Positions 32,601 to 47,600 of a stretch of DNA of 64,000 bases are shown one piece after another. The first letter of the stretch is position 1. Each line of letters starts with the position of its first letter. Location: assembly GCA_026261815.1 (NCBI GenBank), contig JAMPIT010000476.1, forward strand, positions 2,631,501 through 2,695,500, given 5' to 3'. Under the pieces are notes generated by a model, which saw only the letters and a list, made by a program, of their open reading frames with translations, searched no databases and was not told the origin of the DNA. Made by a program: the position numbers and the translations under genes. Source of the DNA: Monarcha castaneiventris obscurior (lineage: Eukaryota > Chordata > Aves > Passeriformes > Monarchidae).

Positions 32601-35600
32601 GTGATTGAGGTATATGTATATATACACATATACACACACTGTATATTAAAGGAATTCACTTTTGATGCAGTAAGTGGAACTCCTGTTAAGGGACCCTAAA
32701 ATGTTCCTGAGATAAAGAGCCAAATATACGAAATAGACTTGCTTTTATTTGCAAAAGAGAGTGAGCAAAAAGAAGGATGTCAGAGTGAAAATCACCAAGA
32801 AAGATGATTGAGTGGGAACAAAGGGAGGTCAGAAATATGAGGTCCTTTCATCCTCCCAAGCTTTGTGAAAGCCTATGCACCTCATGAAAGGGCTCAGCAC
32901 CAGCACAAGAAACTCTTCTCAGAGGCCAGGAAGCTGTGCTCTAAGTCAAAAAGAGTGCTAAGTACAGGGGTACATATTTTTCCTTCTGCATGAATTTACT
33001 CATCCTACTATATAAGAATTTCACAGGAAAATCCTTCATTACATTCCTTTTGTTTGGGCCCAGCTCTGTGTCATCTCCAAAACAGTTTTTTTTCCTTCAA
33101 TTTCATGTGATCAGAAAAAAAGAGCACAGGATGAAATATCTGATGGGTATCAATATCAGGCAATGGCAAAACTTAGCACATTTGGGATATAGTAATAGAG
33201 GACATTACTCAAATTACTCATTGCCATACTGCACATTATTCACACAGTTTGGAACAATTTTTCAAACATTAAAGTCAATACCCTGATTAATATTTTATGC
33301 AAGCCATTTACCAGCTCAGTCTGAGTTATTGCAGAAGAATTACCTTTACACAGTGGTGGTGGTGGAAACCATCCAAAGTGGTAGCACTGAGTAGAGGCAG
33401 GTCCCACCCTGATGTATTTTTTTGCACAGGTGAATTTCACAACAGCTCCACTGTGGTATTTACCATTCTTGGGAGAGAAATCTCCATTGCGCAGTGGTGG
33501 CAGTGCACATTCTATTTCTGTAGAAAAAATATTTTAACATATAGTGTACAACCTACAGAAAGTACACGAAATGCTACTGGTTAGAACAAAACCAAAGGAA
33601 GCCTTAAAGGAAAAAGGTTCACAGAGTGTATACAGAGAGTCACACTGATTAACGAACACAAAAATATTCACCACGGCACTGGGGTTCTGGACTCCATTCT
33701 CCGTTTTTGTCACACATTGTGGTATCAGTTGGCATGTTATTTGTAGTTTTATATCCCTCCAAACATGAATACTCAATTGTTTCTTCAGGCATGAACACAG
33801 TTTTATTTGTGTGATTAATCAAAATGTCCTCTCGTGCTTTACACGATTCTGCAGAATAAAACAAAGTTAGTGCATTTAGTTATCCGGAAACACGGCCCTT
33901 TGAAAACATCATCCCTGTGGTATATTTGAAACATCAATAATTCTGCATTGCCAGAATATTATTGAAGAATATGCAGCATATTCACATATTATCTATTGCA
34001 TTAATCTTCTGAAATGTGTCTAGAAGTAATATTTAACATAAATATTTCTTTCTTAGATTCAATTATTTCCTTTTGCTACATATTATTAACTTTGATGTCA
34101 CAGCAAATGGTTTGTATTGCTGTTCCCATGGTCAGTTGTGAGTGGGTCAGAAAAGAGCCACAAAATCCTAGGTAAAGGTGGCCTGAAATAAAAGGACAAG
34201 GTAAAATAGCAGCTAAAGTTGGTCAATATTATGACCAATATAACAGTAGAAGATTAAGTCTCTCACTATACTACACCTGTGTTCAGGAGAGGAAGGAACT
34301 TTGAAATAATGAATCCTTTTTGTGTCTAGTTTGGTCACATTTAAATAAAGTTCTTGGTAGAATGCCTTGGTTCACAGATGTTGCTCCATAAATTGGGAGT
34401 AAATTTGGACAAATGTACGTTGTATCCGGTAAGAACCACTGAAGAGGTCAGTGATTACCATTTACTCAGTGCTATAGAGATCCAAAAAAACCCTTTATGT
34501 TTTCTATTTCTTGAAGTCTGAGAAAGGTTAATCTGTGGAGGACCAGCCCTCTGAGTCTCCCTCTGCTCAGTAAGAAACCTCTACAAATCCAGGTGACAGC
34601 CCTCTGAGTCCACAGGACACCATGTCTGCACTGGTGACAAGGACAGGCAGCTCTGAAACCTTTAGCTACTCACTGATGCACTTTGGAGGTGGAGTCCAGC
34701 TACCCTCTTGGCACTGTGTCTGTCCTGTATCTTGTCCTTCTGGAGTCACAAAGCCAGCATGACACGTATATAAGGCCTTCTCTTTTAAATTGAATGTTGT
34801 CCTCCCCGAGTTCCAAAAGCCATTCTCAAAAATGATATTCCGGCATTTTTCTGAGAGAGAGAGACAAGATTTCTCCCAAGTAAAGCACTACTTTACATAG
34901 CACTACATGCATATAAATCACAGCAGAAGGATAACAACAGAAGCAGCAGTTGGATTTAGAAAATTTGTTTAATACATGGTCAATTGAATGCATTCTTAAT
35001 TTAATACATTGTTAATACATAATTCTTAACATGTTTAAATGGATGGAAATCTTGGTTGGATGTTTCAGTCTTGTATTCTGAGAGAACTTCTGTAGTATGT
35101 TAAATTCTTTACTGATAAAAACTCTGTGAAGGAGAGTCATTTTCAGAAATTACCACCACAACAAATAGTTTTAGATAGAAACCTCACCGAAATACAAGCA
35201 CACTCACTTTTACGGGTACATCTTGGAGCGGGTTCCCAGCCATTCCTTGTGCATGTGACTGCTTCATGCTCAGCTTGGTAGTCATTGTAGCAACCGTATC
35301 TGACTCTTTCCCCTTCCTTGTAAAAGTTGGCCCGGCCGCGGCGTGGGAAATAACCATTTTCCAGCTCATTGATGAAACATTTTTCTAAAGAAGGAAGGAA
35401 AGTACATTTAACCACAGAAATTTCTACAGCAAGAACTGAGGAAAATCAATCCTTAGGAAGACAGTTGCTAACAAACAGGCCTCCAAGCACCTTTTTGTAG
35501 CCTTGTATCGCAAAAAGACACTTGTGTGCAAATCTGAGTGAAAGCATGTTTTGTTTCGGTGCCTTGTGATTAATGCACCACAGGAACAGAAGTGGAACTC

Positions 35601-38600
35601 ACTACATAAAGTGATATGAGGTGGCCTAGTAACCAAAAATCTCTTACCTATTGTTCACAAGCAAACTTGGCTCACTTCAGTGTTTCTCACATCAGTTTGT
35701 TCTGGTATGTCTCTGAAATGTTGATGTATGTCCAGAGTGAATTCCAGCACTTGCCTCCTGGAGATTTTATCATCTTTGTGGAAGTGTACCAGCCTCTCAA
35801 ACCAGCTCTAGAGATTTAGCTTAGCACGCTGGCTCTAAGGCTTCCTGTCCCCAAGAGCCCAGACATAAGGCAGATGGCTGAAGGAATATTATATTGTATT
35901 ATCTGAGTGCCTGCTCCTTTCCTCCAGGCAGGCCTCCATTCATTTCCTGCACTGAGCACCACTCCACTGAGGGCAACAAGGAAAGAGCAACCTTTTCTAA
36001 TCCACTTTTGTGCCCTGCCAGTAGGCAGGAACTTCGCTGTGACTGAAGATGTCTGAGAGAAGGCCTCATCTTGCTGCTTTAGATTAATTTTAAGTCTAAT
36101 TAATTTTAAATCTGAGTCAGCATATCCGGTTCTCTTGCTGATACCATGATCAATTTCAGCTTATTGCGAAAGTGTGACACCTCTAAAAGTTTTCAAAGGG
36201 ACCAGGCAATGGTTCTCAGAGAGGATGAAGACTAAGTGCCAAAGTGCCCAAGCCACAGAAGGGAGAATATATTCACATAGAGCAGAAACTCTGTGCGTGC
36301 AGATGGAAGTATATGCTTGCATGTTACCCAGAAGCCAGAGTAGAGGAAGGTTTCCTATATATTTCTTACTTTGATGAATATTTTCAGGAGTAAACAATCT
36401 TTAAAATCCAAAAGCATAATTTCAGCCTGACTCATTTCAGAGTGTCCCCAGCTGACAGTTTGTGCTCTGCAGATAGGAAGACAGTCTGGGTGCAGTTCCA
36501 GGGGTCAGCTAAACCAGTTTGACTTTCAGAAACTGTTTTTTATTGTGTTCAATCAGAACAAGTCCTGCTGCACAGACCTTGGGTAATTATAACAGAATTG
36601 AGCATCCAGTGGAAATGTACTTACTCAGGCATTTTGGCTCTGGAAACCAGCCCGTTTCAGAACAGGAAATTCGGACCCAGAATTCTCCAGTGGGGGTTGA
36701 ATAGCCATCGAGGCAGTAGTAATCTACCGTCTGTCCAAATCTTTTCGGAAAGTAATAGTCTCTGTAGTACTCATGTGAATGACTTAACTTGCCATTTTCT
36801 ATAGGGGGGTAGTCACACGGCTTCCCTTGAAATAGAATGTAACAGCAACAATATCAACACTTGCGTGATAAAAAGCTCAGGACACAATTAATTCAGATCC
36901 AGCTTCAGCATCTGAGTGTTTTCAAAAACAGACAGAACCAGGACTGCACACCCTGGCAGATCCTAAGGAGGGCAGGAACAATCACACTCTGCTCCTGGGG
37001 TCTTTGTTAGTGCCTGCAGCTTTGTTACTGCCCTCGATTCCATTGCAAGCAACAGAAATCCAGCCAGCATTCTCAGCAGACTCCTGAGGGTGATTCATGA
37101 GACCAAAGGTTAGTATTCATTGTACAGAGAGATGGCACTGTAGAGGGTCTTGATTAAATTTACTATTCTGACCATAAAGGGAGCTCAGTCATCTGGCTCA
37201 GATACAGAAACTGAACTGTGCACTCTAAACATTGAGATGACTCCTGCCACTTCCATTTATTACTTTTGGGATCCTGCACCAAAAGCTCTTCCTGACTCTT
37301 CTCATTTTTATTTTAATTTCCTTCTTTTTGTTCCACAAAAGAACTGATCCTTTCCAGGGCCAAGTCAAGGATACAAGGAGGTTCTCAGAAACTTCCATTC
37401 AAGTTTACCCAGGTTCCCCCTGAAATGCTCTGACCCAGAGCCTACATGCCAGCCCAGAGCAGATCACCCACTGGACAGACCATTCAATAATGAGTGAAGT
37501 GGACTCAAATGATACCAGTATTTTAGAACCCAACTGATATAGAGAAAACATTAACTCAGATACTAAAAGAGCATGTTTCAGAAGTAGCTCAAATCATCTT
37601 ATCCAAAGGTTCATTTACAAGACTGATTTTGTCAGGGTTTCTCTCATATTCTGTTTTCAGTGACCAAAGATCAAAGAGTGTTAAATTATGAAACTAGCTG
37701 CTAATTTATATATATTTTTTTTTTTTTTCTTTTTTTCTTTTTTTGTACTGTGCCTATTGGGCAAAACTATCTTTGCAGTTATGGGAATTTAACCCAAGAA
37801 AGAATTCATCAACCATCAAAGAATACCTTGCTTTGTTATCTGACAGGTTATAAAATAAATAAAATCCTGTCATTGTCCATAACACTAAATTACAATGCCA
37901 AGTGAAAATCTAGAGCTGTGATACTACAAGGAAAGATATCTTCCAATTGTTACCTATGGTTTGGCTACTTTAAACTCCCTATGTCCTCTGATCCTGACTG
38001 GGATGCTGTTCCTCAGGTGGAGCACAAACCTTCCTGACAGTGAGCTGACCATAGCACATTTTAACAGATTTACAAATACAGTAATAGGTAATACCTGTGT
38101 TAATAAACACAATGTAAATCTGGATTATACCATTGTTTTTAAAGGTGATTTTTCTAAACAATCAAATTAAGCTTCACAGCACAAATAAAAAAATAATAAG
38201 CAACTGTCCTATCTAATGCTCCTCAAGTTTTGCTCTTGACCTCTTTTCTCAGAGATACTTCCAACAATTCTACATTGTAACTTCATTCATGAGAACTACT
38301 TACGGACACAAGCTGGATCAGGCACCCAGCCATTCTTGGTGCATTCTGCTGTGTTTCTGCCAGTCGTCACTTTAAAATGATATCCAGCATCACACTCTAC
38401 TGTGATTGTATCACCCAGTATGTACTTGTCTTTTTGAGGTATAAATTTCCCAGAGGAAATTACTGGAGGAGAGCATACAATTTCTAAATAAAAAAAACAG
38501 GAAAAAAATTGAAGAATGTGTTTAAATTTATTGCATCAGCTCTTGTTTTCACAGTATGTTGGCCATAACCGCATAAAGTTGTTTAAAAGATGTTCCTTAG

Positions 38601-41600
38601 AGCAAAGAAAAGGTTACATTTCTTCCTCACTCTTAGGAACGTATGGCTCTGTAAGAGAAGAGGGACAGCTGTTACTGATGTTATGTTAATTAGAAGATTA
38701 AAACTTAATTGCAAAGAGAATGGTTGGAGAAAGAACTGGAAGCCATCAAACTGAACCTAATTTTTTCCAGTAGATCATTCTGCAGCTGGGCTATACTGGG
38801 CTCATTTATGGACACTGTCTCAAAGGAGGGCAGTTTCACTGGCAGGTCCTAAATGGAAAATAATTATACTTAACTGGGAACTGATCATTCAAAGGCTGTG
38901 TGATTAACGTCCTTCACTGACACTGGAAGTATTTCAACAACTGAAAAAGGTCAAGAATCTTATTCTAAGAAACTCAAGATATCTTTATGCTCAGAGAAGT
39001 CAGGCAAACATAGTTATAAACCAGAGCCTGTCTTTCAGTTTTTTTGTATCTTCTTCCGGTGCAGAAAACATCACCAACTCACTGAGGGCTGGGAGGGGAT
39101 GACTGTGAGGTACCTACAGGCTGGTCCTGTTGTGGAGTGCGGGTGGGTGATTCAGTTTTTGTGCACACACTGCTGAATCCTCTAGGTCCAGTGATAAGCC
39201 CAGTAGGATCCAGAAACACCATCTGAGTACACCCCAAGTACCAGAGCCCAGCACATCAGTGTCTAGAAGAACAGTTTGTTTGGCAATCCTCAAAACCACT
39301 ATGCTGCTAAACTGTAGGCAATGCATATTAATTAGCATCATTACTAATCTTGGATCAGAAAGGTCAAAAACTGAGTGGGCCCCAGGACTGACAACAAGTC
39401 TTTGTATCTAAAGGAGTCTTTCTGGAAGAGGTCCCAGGAAGGTGGGTGGTGCATAGAATCCTAAATGTTGCCTTGTTGCCAACATTTTTTTTCTAGTTTC
39501 AAGATTTTGGCAATTTCTTGAAGAAAATCCAAGGCACTGATAAATTCCCCAAAATTTCATTAAACTGTTTCAGTTGAGATATGACATGCATATTTCTGTT
39601 TGTGGGATTTGGAGATTTAAATATAGCCTTTAAGTGCTATATTTATGTATAAAGTAAAATCCATGACCCAGAGGGCTGATGTCAAACAGGACTAGCCTCA
39701 GGAATTATGGATTTGTCATATAAACTGCTCAGAAGGCATCTGAGAGCAGGGAGCTTTAGAAGTGTAAAGATATTAATTTGTAGAGATTCACAACAAGATT
39801 CTGGTTTTCCTACTGCTCTTCATGGAAAACTGTTATCTAGTTGTTTGGTCCCTTCAGCACTCAATCCTTCCAGTCTTCATGGATATTGGCTGGATGTGGA
39901 TGGATTTGTTATGAACAAAATTATTAATCTCTAAAATTACTTCTGAACCCAACAAAAGTGCAAAACCTCTTTAGGCAAGACTGACCCGTGCAATAGGGAG
40001 GTGGATTCCATCCCGATTCAGTGCACAGTGCATCTGCTCTATTCTCATATTTGTATCCTTCTTCACAGAAATACTGCATTAGTTCATTTTCCTTGTAAGA
40101 ATTCCTCGGAGAACGGACATATCCATGCAGAATTTCTGGCACGTCACAGATAATTTCTGAAATTGAAACAGACAAAAATCAGGTATTTTTTATTTATATT
40201 TGCTAAGAATAAACTTCTACGATAATAAAATTTAGGGGTTTTTTTGTTGTTGGGTTTTTGGTTGGTTGGTTGGTTTTTTGTTTGGGGTTTTTTGGTTTTT
40301 TTTTTTTAAATTTAAATTCACAGAAAATTTTGCATTTGGAAGTTGTTTGGAACTTATTTGAGATCTTATTTGATTCTGAGTTCCAGGTGGGAAATGTGGT
40401 GTAGCACAGCTTCAGTTGCAAATTGGTTCATAAGACAGATTTCAGGGCTTTGCTTTGGACTTTAATGGATTTCAGAATCAACAGATAAGGCAGAAGACAT
40501 TCCAAATCAAGACACTAGGCTAGCTGAAATATAGGATTTTCCATTTTTCAGATAATTTCTTTGTAATTTCCAACAAACCTTATGTGCTCTCAGAGGCAGT
40601 AATTATGAGTTAAATCATGACAACAAAAGGAGAAAAGAATTGAAGTATCTGAAAAATTAACACTAGAATGCTTACTAACTATGAAAGAATATCAGTGTTC
40701 CCAGTTCCTTGCCAAACCCAATAAAACCACCAAGATCTTGCAGTTTCCTAAAAACGCATTCATAAAGCCAGAAGATATTCAATGTTTTGTTTCCTAGGTC
40801 ACAGAACAGGACACCAAAGAGTTCTCTTGGATTCTTTTACTGAATTTACTTTGTATTTAGAATGAAATATAGCTCATGGGAACTGTCATTTTTAAATGAA
40901 ATTCACCATATTCTGCAAGTGTTACAAGAACATATGTTTAATTCCACTTTATGCTGTACAAAATATAATAAATGGGGGTTTCAAAGCAGAAAAATGCAGC
41001 ACTGAAATTGCGAACAAATAATAAATGTATTTGCCATCCTGACGTGTATTCTGCTCTTCTAAACACATACTTCGTGATCAAATAACATAGAAATAATCTC
41101 AGAAACTTGATGTTTTGAATATTTAAGTGTTTGTTGCCATAATCTTCCTGGGATTCATTCTTGTACACTGACAATCCAATCTCATCCATTCTCTGTTCAG
41201 GAACTGGGAGGAATAACCCCATCCACCAGTACCAGCTGCAGGCAGGGCAGCGTGGGGTTGACTGGTTGAAAAGCAGTTTTGCAGGAAGATAATTAGTGGT
41301 CCTGATGGACAAGTTGGACAGGGGCCAGCAATGGGCCTTTGCAGTAATGAAAATACCCTGGGCTCCACTGAGAAGAGTGTTGCCAGCAGACCAAAAGAGG
41401 TGATCCTGCCCCACTACACCTCTGTAGGTCTGAACTCCCAGTAGAGGAAAGATAAGGACATACTGGAGATCCAGTAAGGGACAGGAGGATAATTAAGGAA
41501 TTGGAAAAACATACAGGTAGAGGTTTAAGAGAGTCTGGGGAAAAGAAAGCCTGGGGGAGGAGGGACAGTCTTCTTTACATGTGTCAATTCCTGGCTCCAG

Positions 41601-44600
41601 TGGGGCAGTCAGAAGTAAAGATGGTGGAACCAGACCTTTCTCACTGGCCAGCAGCCATAGTGTGAGAAGCAATGGGCACAAATTGAAATACAGAAAATGC
41701 CATTTCAATCTTTTACTAAAGAGAGTTCAACCACTGCAATGGGTTGCCCAGAGAGGCTGTGGATCTCCATCCTTGGAGACATTAAAAAGGTGACTGAACA
41801 CGTTCTTGAGCAACTTGCCCCAGCTAATTGCTTTGAGGGGCCTTCAGAGCTCCCACACCACCTCACTGATTCTGTCGTTCTGTAAAAACAAAATATGAAC
41901 CTTCTAACTTTTCCAAACCTATTAGTATCAGGAAAGAAAAATCCAGCATGATTTTTTTTTGTTATTTTATATACCCTAAGAATTAAAATCATACTTGTTT
42001 AATAAAAACTTGGTTCACACAGATTCAAAGTTGCCCCTGATTACTTTGGTTAAATCAACTCTGAAGTGGTTGACTCTTATGCAGACATATCAAAGAATTT
42101 GACTGCAGCCTGGCAGAACATACAGCTTGTAAGAAAAACGTGGATCAAGCAGATGGTCTATTATGATTATATTAGTATCCAATATTATTATATTTCTTTC
42201 TTATCCTACTTCTTCATATATGCAGTGGAGATTGTTTACAGACAAACTATGCTTAATTGATGTGAAGTGAAAACTTTGTAGCTTCCCATATGGTAACCTG
42301 CATTTAGGAGTCTCTGAGAATGAAGCTTCTTAATGACACACAGTAAATAGTGTCCTTTTTACCTTTGCACTGAGGCACATCGCTACTCCATTTTCCATTA
42401 GCAGAGCAAACGATTTCTTTAGCTCCAACAAGCTTGTGTTTTGCATTACATTCAAAATTTACAACCTGGCCAAAGGAATATTCTTGGCCTAGCTCAAATG
42501 CACCAGTCATAATGATCCTTCCATTTTCAGGTTCTTGTACAGGTAAACACTTTATCACTGGACAAATAAAACAAGGAAAGGGGGAAAAAAAAAAGTCATT
42601 TTGAGTCATTATTCTGTAAAATAAGCTGGCACACAAAAAAGTTAAAATACAGAAAAATCACTGTAATTTCCTTACACATTTAAAAAATATACTCTACTCT
42701 ATTTAGATATCATTTGCAGGAAATGTAGTACAAAGCCCCAAGCAAAAAGACACAGTGACATAGGAAGAAGCTTTTAGACCTGCTCCCATTGTCCTCTTCT
42801 CTTCCCTTGAAGGCTAAAGACAGAACATCCACTTAATTAGATGACCTCACTGAATTAGGTTATTTAGATGATAATCTAACTTATCCTAGGATCCTGCATT
42901 CTAAGGATGAACCTTGACTGACACCATTAAAATTTGTCAAAATCAGTTTGTTTAGAGTTGTGCCAAACTGAGTTTGCTATGGACAGGTATCTGGAAAAGT
43001 GCTGCATTACAGACTGCCTACAACAGTTCAGTAATTAACTAAAATTCTAATTTAAGATATCAGAGCAATTATATTAATAAAGTAAACGAACACAGTCTCA
43101 GACATTAATTTAGACCTCTTGCACCTCCCAGTTTTGTTCCTGCAGAAAAAAAAAAGAATTAACCTATGTAACCAGATATTTCTTATTAAGGGGGAAATGA
43201 CTATCAAAGCTCATTCCTAAATGTTCACACAGGTATCATTGAGCAGGTACAAAAGTGGCTTCTGTTTTCTCTCTGATATTTGCCATCTTAAAAGTCATCT
43301 GCCTTTTCTGTGAGCTCATATTTTGTCTCCTGGGTTCCTCACATTTAGGACATTATACAAATAATTTCTTTCATAGGTAATCATATTTCAGTGAAAACTC
43401 AACCATGACAGAAATAACTTAGGAGGACTTTGAAACTGAAGTATTTTGGTGACACATGACAAAAACTGTTGGAAACCCTTGCTCCATATGGTGCAGACAG
43501 ACCTCAATACCTAAGTGTGAGGACACTCAAAATCCAATAAACTAAAAGTGAGGAATCTAAATCCAAGGAAATATCAAAACATAGACAACAAACTCTAGAC
43601 AAGATATCTACTTTCATTTGTTCTTAGAGGCCCTTTCCTGACATCAGACGCTTAACCTAAAGAAAAATGTCACTGCTGCCCACATATGTTAAAATCGAGC
43701 AGTTAAAAATTATCTCTGTGAAGAACAGGAACCTTATTTTCATGATCATACAGGTTTGAAACTGGTGGAAAGGTTTCTAAAATCATCATCTTAGCCATTC
43801 AATCTATTAAGTCTTGATGTCTGCGTCCCCCTTGCTCTTGCTTACTGAATGTCTTAGATAGTATGCTAATAGGGAGACCTTAACAAAATCTTCATGCTTA
43901 GGATGTTCACAAGGATGGAGGAGGAAAGTAGCTAAAAACACACATGCCTTCACACTGGTTTGAAACTCATCATCCCAAATGTCATCTGCAACCATGTTTT
44001 GCAGGTAGCTACTCTATCAGGGCATTTAGGTGAGGCAGAGCTTTAAGCTAGTCTGGAAGTGACAGGACTCTCCTTCATAAAGGGTTTCTAAGAACAGCTC
44101 GTTGGACTAAAATGGCTGAGCAGTCACTATAGGAGCTTCACTGTTGCTTAACTTGAATTTAAACATATGTGAATTAATACTAGTAAAGCAGTCACGGAGT
44201 ATTCTAGATAGTATCAGACAGATAAAAAGACAGCTTGATAGAGAATTAAATGTCAAACTCCATTTACCTTCACAGTGAGGGATGTCATTGCTCCATCCAT
44301 CTGCCTGACACTCACGGTAATTTCTTAGGCTGAGCATCTGGTATCTTACCAAATAAAAAGTAAAAAATGCTAAAATACAGTTTCATTATGTGACAGAAAC
44401 AACAGTGCTGCTGTTTTTGAAGCAAAGGAAGAAGGCTTCAGGTGTTCTAGCATAGAATAACCAAAATGTGACAACACTGAGTAGTTTTTTTACTTGTATG
44501 TTCCCTATTTGATTTCTTCTAATTGCATATGGGAAAATTTAAAATAAAATCAGAGTAGGAATGAATAAGTAAGAAGGCTTCTTCATTACAGAGATAGCAA

Positions 44601-47600
44601 GCTTTGGCTACATAACAAGAGGAAGGACAGCTACTCTGAAATGACAGTGAGGAACTGAAGGGATTAAGGAGAATATTGATTTTGGAATTCTCTTTGTGGA
44701 ACTCAGATTAGATTCCAGTAACATAACAACTGCAAAAAGCATGGCTAAACCACTGTACCAAAGCTGATCTGCTTTTCAAGAGGAACATATCCAGTCACAG
44801 GCACAACACCATGTGTTTGACTTGCTGCATTTTCCACTGGAGAAGATGAATAGAGGAGGAAGAGAGAAGAGTTTCTTTCAAGCATTCAGTGAAGACACGT
44901 TAGTGAGTCTGCCAGAAATGTCTTCCTTCAAACATTTTTTACAACACATAAACAAACATTAAATATTAGTAAGACACAGCTGCATTGCAGAAAACAAATT
45001 CGTAACTGACACTTTAATTAACACCTTATGTTAATTCCCATACATTGAATTAAACAAGTATTACCCATCATTACATCTGTACTCAACTCTGGCACCGAAC
45101 ACAAATTCACTTCCACTGGTAAGTTCAAAGGAACCAAACTCAGTGTCTCCAGGATGTCCACAGGGCTTATCTGGTTAAAAACAGGAAAAAAAAAGGAAAA
45201 AGCCTCACTTACACCATACACAGGAAGGTGAAAGTGTGAAAGACAGCATTTTTCCAGCGATTAGTATTGAGTATGGGTCTTTGGGGCCTTTCAAAAATTC
45301 AGAAATGTTCAGCATAAGTTTGATTAACCTCTTCTTTCTATCAGTATTTTCAAAGATTTCAGTGATAGCATACTGGAGCACGCGTGCTCAAAAAAAGAAG
45401 ACAAAACCAACATGCCAACAAAAAAACCCCAAAAAACAAATTAGGAAGTTTCATTCCTTTAAAAAGGCTGAACCATATTCAGTCTTATGACAAATTTATG
45501 GCAATTTTCATGCAATTTTTGACATAATCTGGGGTCCAAAGCCTCCACTAGAGCAGCCATCCATGATTAGAAATGGAATTTCCTCAATCTGATGGGGATT
45601 GTGCTGAGTGAAAGCCACAGGAGATATTTTGATCCTTACTGCTTTCTGCTCAGAGCTCCCCACAGGACTTTCTTTATGGTCTGGCCCTAACCCTTTGCCT
45701 TGCATTCCCAAAAGAGTGGCAAAGATGAACACACCCTCCTCTCCCACTCATCCCCTTCTGATATTATGGACTGCGAAATAAACTGCATGGCTGAAGCCTG
45801 TTACCTCTCCTCAGCAGAAATCTTTCCTGGTTCTTGTCAAGAAAGGCAATTTAATTATTGGGGTGTATCAACATTCTTCATTTTTACCAAGAAAGATGTG
45901 TTTGAGTAGGCCCTAAACCCATTCCAGTGGGATTCAGAGAAAATGGAATTAATTATCAATGTTTCTGCCTTCTGTCCTGCCAAGGGACCGTGTTCCCTCA
46001 GCCTGCGGCAGAGCATCCCTTCCTCTCTCTCCACACGCTCCTTTCCGGTGGCAGCAGCTGCTCACTGGGTGGCAGCATTTGCTAAAACATGCTGCAAACT
46101 ACACCAAATTTTGTACAGGTCCGTGTTCACTGACTAGGTACACAAAGAAATCTAAACACTGAGACAAAGACTAAGTAAAAAATGGAAAAAAAGCTATTAA
46201 CAACTTATAAATTCTTACAGCGCGTGTCGATCTCTGTTTGAATGACACTCAGGACTCACATTTATATTATCAAACCAAATATTTCTACTCTACTAGTAAA
46301 AGTTTTGTATGTTAGATACACAAGAATAACCCCTTGCTCCTAAAACTCCTTTGTGTTTAAAGCTCATTTATTACAGAAAAGAAGTATCTGCTGACTAATG
46401 ATAACAAACTTCAATTTCCTCACTAATGAATTCTGTATGAGGGTGTGAGATACTTGTAAACTTAGCACAGTATGCTAGACATAATAAATAGCAGCTCTCA
46501 TCCTAATTGTGAATTACAGCTTGAAAGAAAAGGCAGGGAAAAATAACTTCCCACTTCCAAGAAATGATACCTTTCATAGAACTAGTTGAATAAACTGTCT
46601 CTTGACTCACATTCAGAAGCTAGGTTTGTGCTTTATCCTGCTTAGACTAAAAAATTTTGAAAGCAAGCTTCTAAGAACTTAATAACTTATTTTAATAACA
46701 TAAATTGGGTTAATAAGGCTGGCCTAGACTAAGATCTTCTGTAAAGAAAAAAATCAACCCTTTAATCTAGAGAAAAGTAACTTATAGTTCCCTTATGCAC
46801 ACATACATTTTAGGGTGATATTTTAAAGAGTGCAGAAACAAGTAGTTTACAGACAAAGCTCCAATTTCACATTGGCATCATTGGCAAGGCATATGGTCTG
46901 CCAGATCAAATGTTTGCAGATATTTTGCATAAATACTCACTTCTGCATTCTGTCACTGGGGGCAGCTGCTTCCACGTTCCATCGACGCACTGAAACGCAA
47001 CTCGTCCGATTTTCACATATCCAGGCCGACAATTGTATGATGCTTGAGTCCCATGTGGATAGGGGGGTTTGTCCCATCTTTTAGAAGGCACTTCTTTTAC
47101 CCTTCTAGGAGGAGGTTCTTCACAAGCTAAAAATTTTAAATAAAAACATTGGTGACTAAAGCACATGCTACAAACATCAAAATAATTTTGCAATAGGAAA
47201 TGTAGCAAGAAATCCTGGGGCCATTTGTGATCAAACCAGCATGTGTTTTCTACTGAATCAGCACAAAAGAGGAAACTGCAAAGGATCCACATTTTATAGG
47301 AATGTGAATAGACATTTAGAAGGACATAGGAACAGCCAGGTGCCAAGAAACCACCCAGGACAGTGACGGTTCATGAAACAGATTTTAGTTACAAAGCCTG
47401 AGAGGAGATCAGTGCCCTGGCTCCAGCCACAGACACCTCCTACCCTTCCATCTGCAGGAGCTGCTCCAGGCCTGTCCTTCCACTGCCACAGAGAGCAATT
47501 CTGTGCACTTTGTAGTTTTCCTTCAAACTATTTTCTCTTCCAGCCACCACTACCTCTACTAACATTACTTCATATGTCATTTGATTAAGTTCTGCCAAAA

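Noticed and set aside
40938..41414. 158-codon minus-strand frame in the CFH intron
   Set aside because: It runs from AT-rich intron into the CR1 fragment; no similarity recognised and no SCR cysteines.
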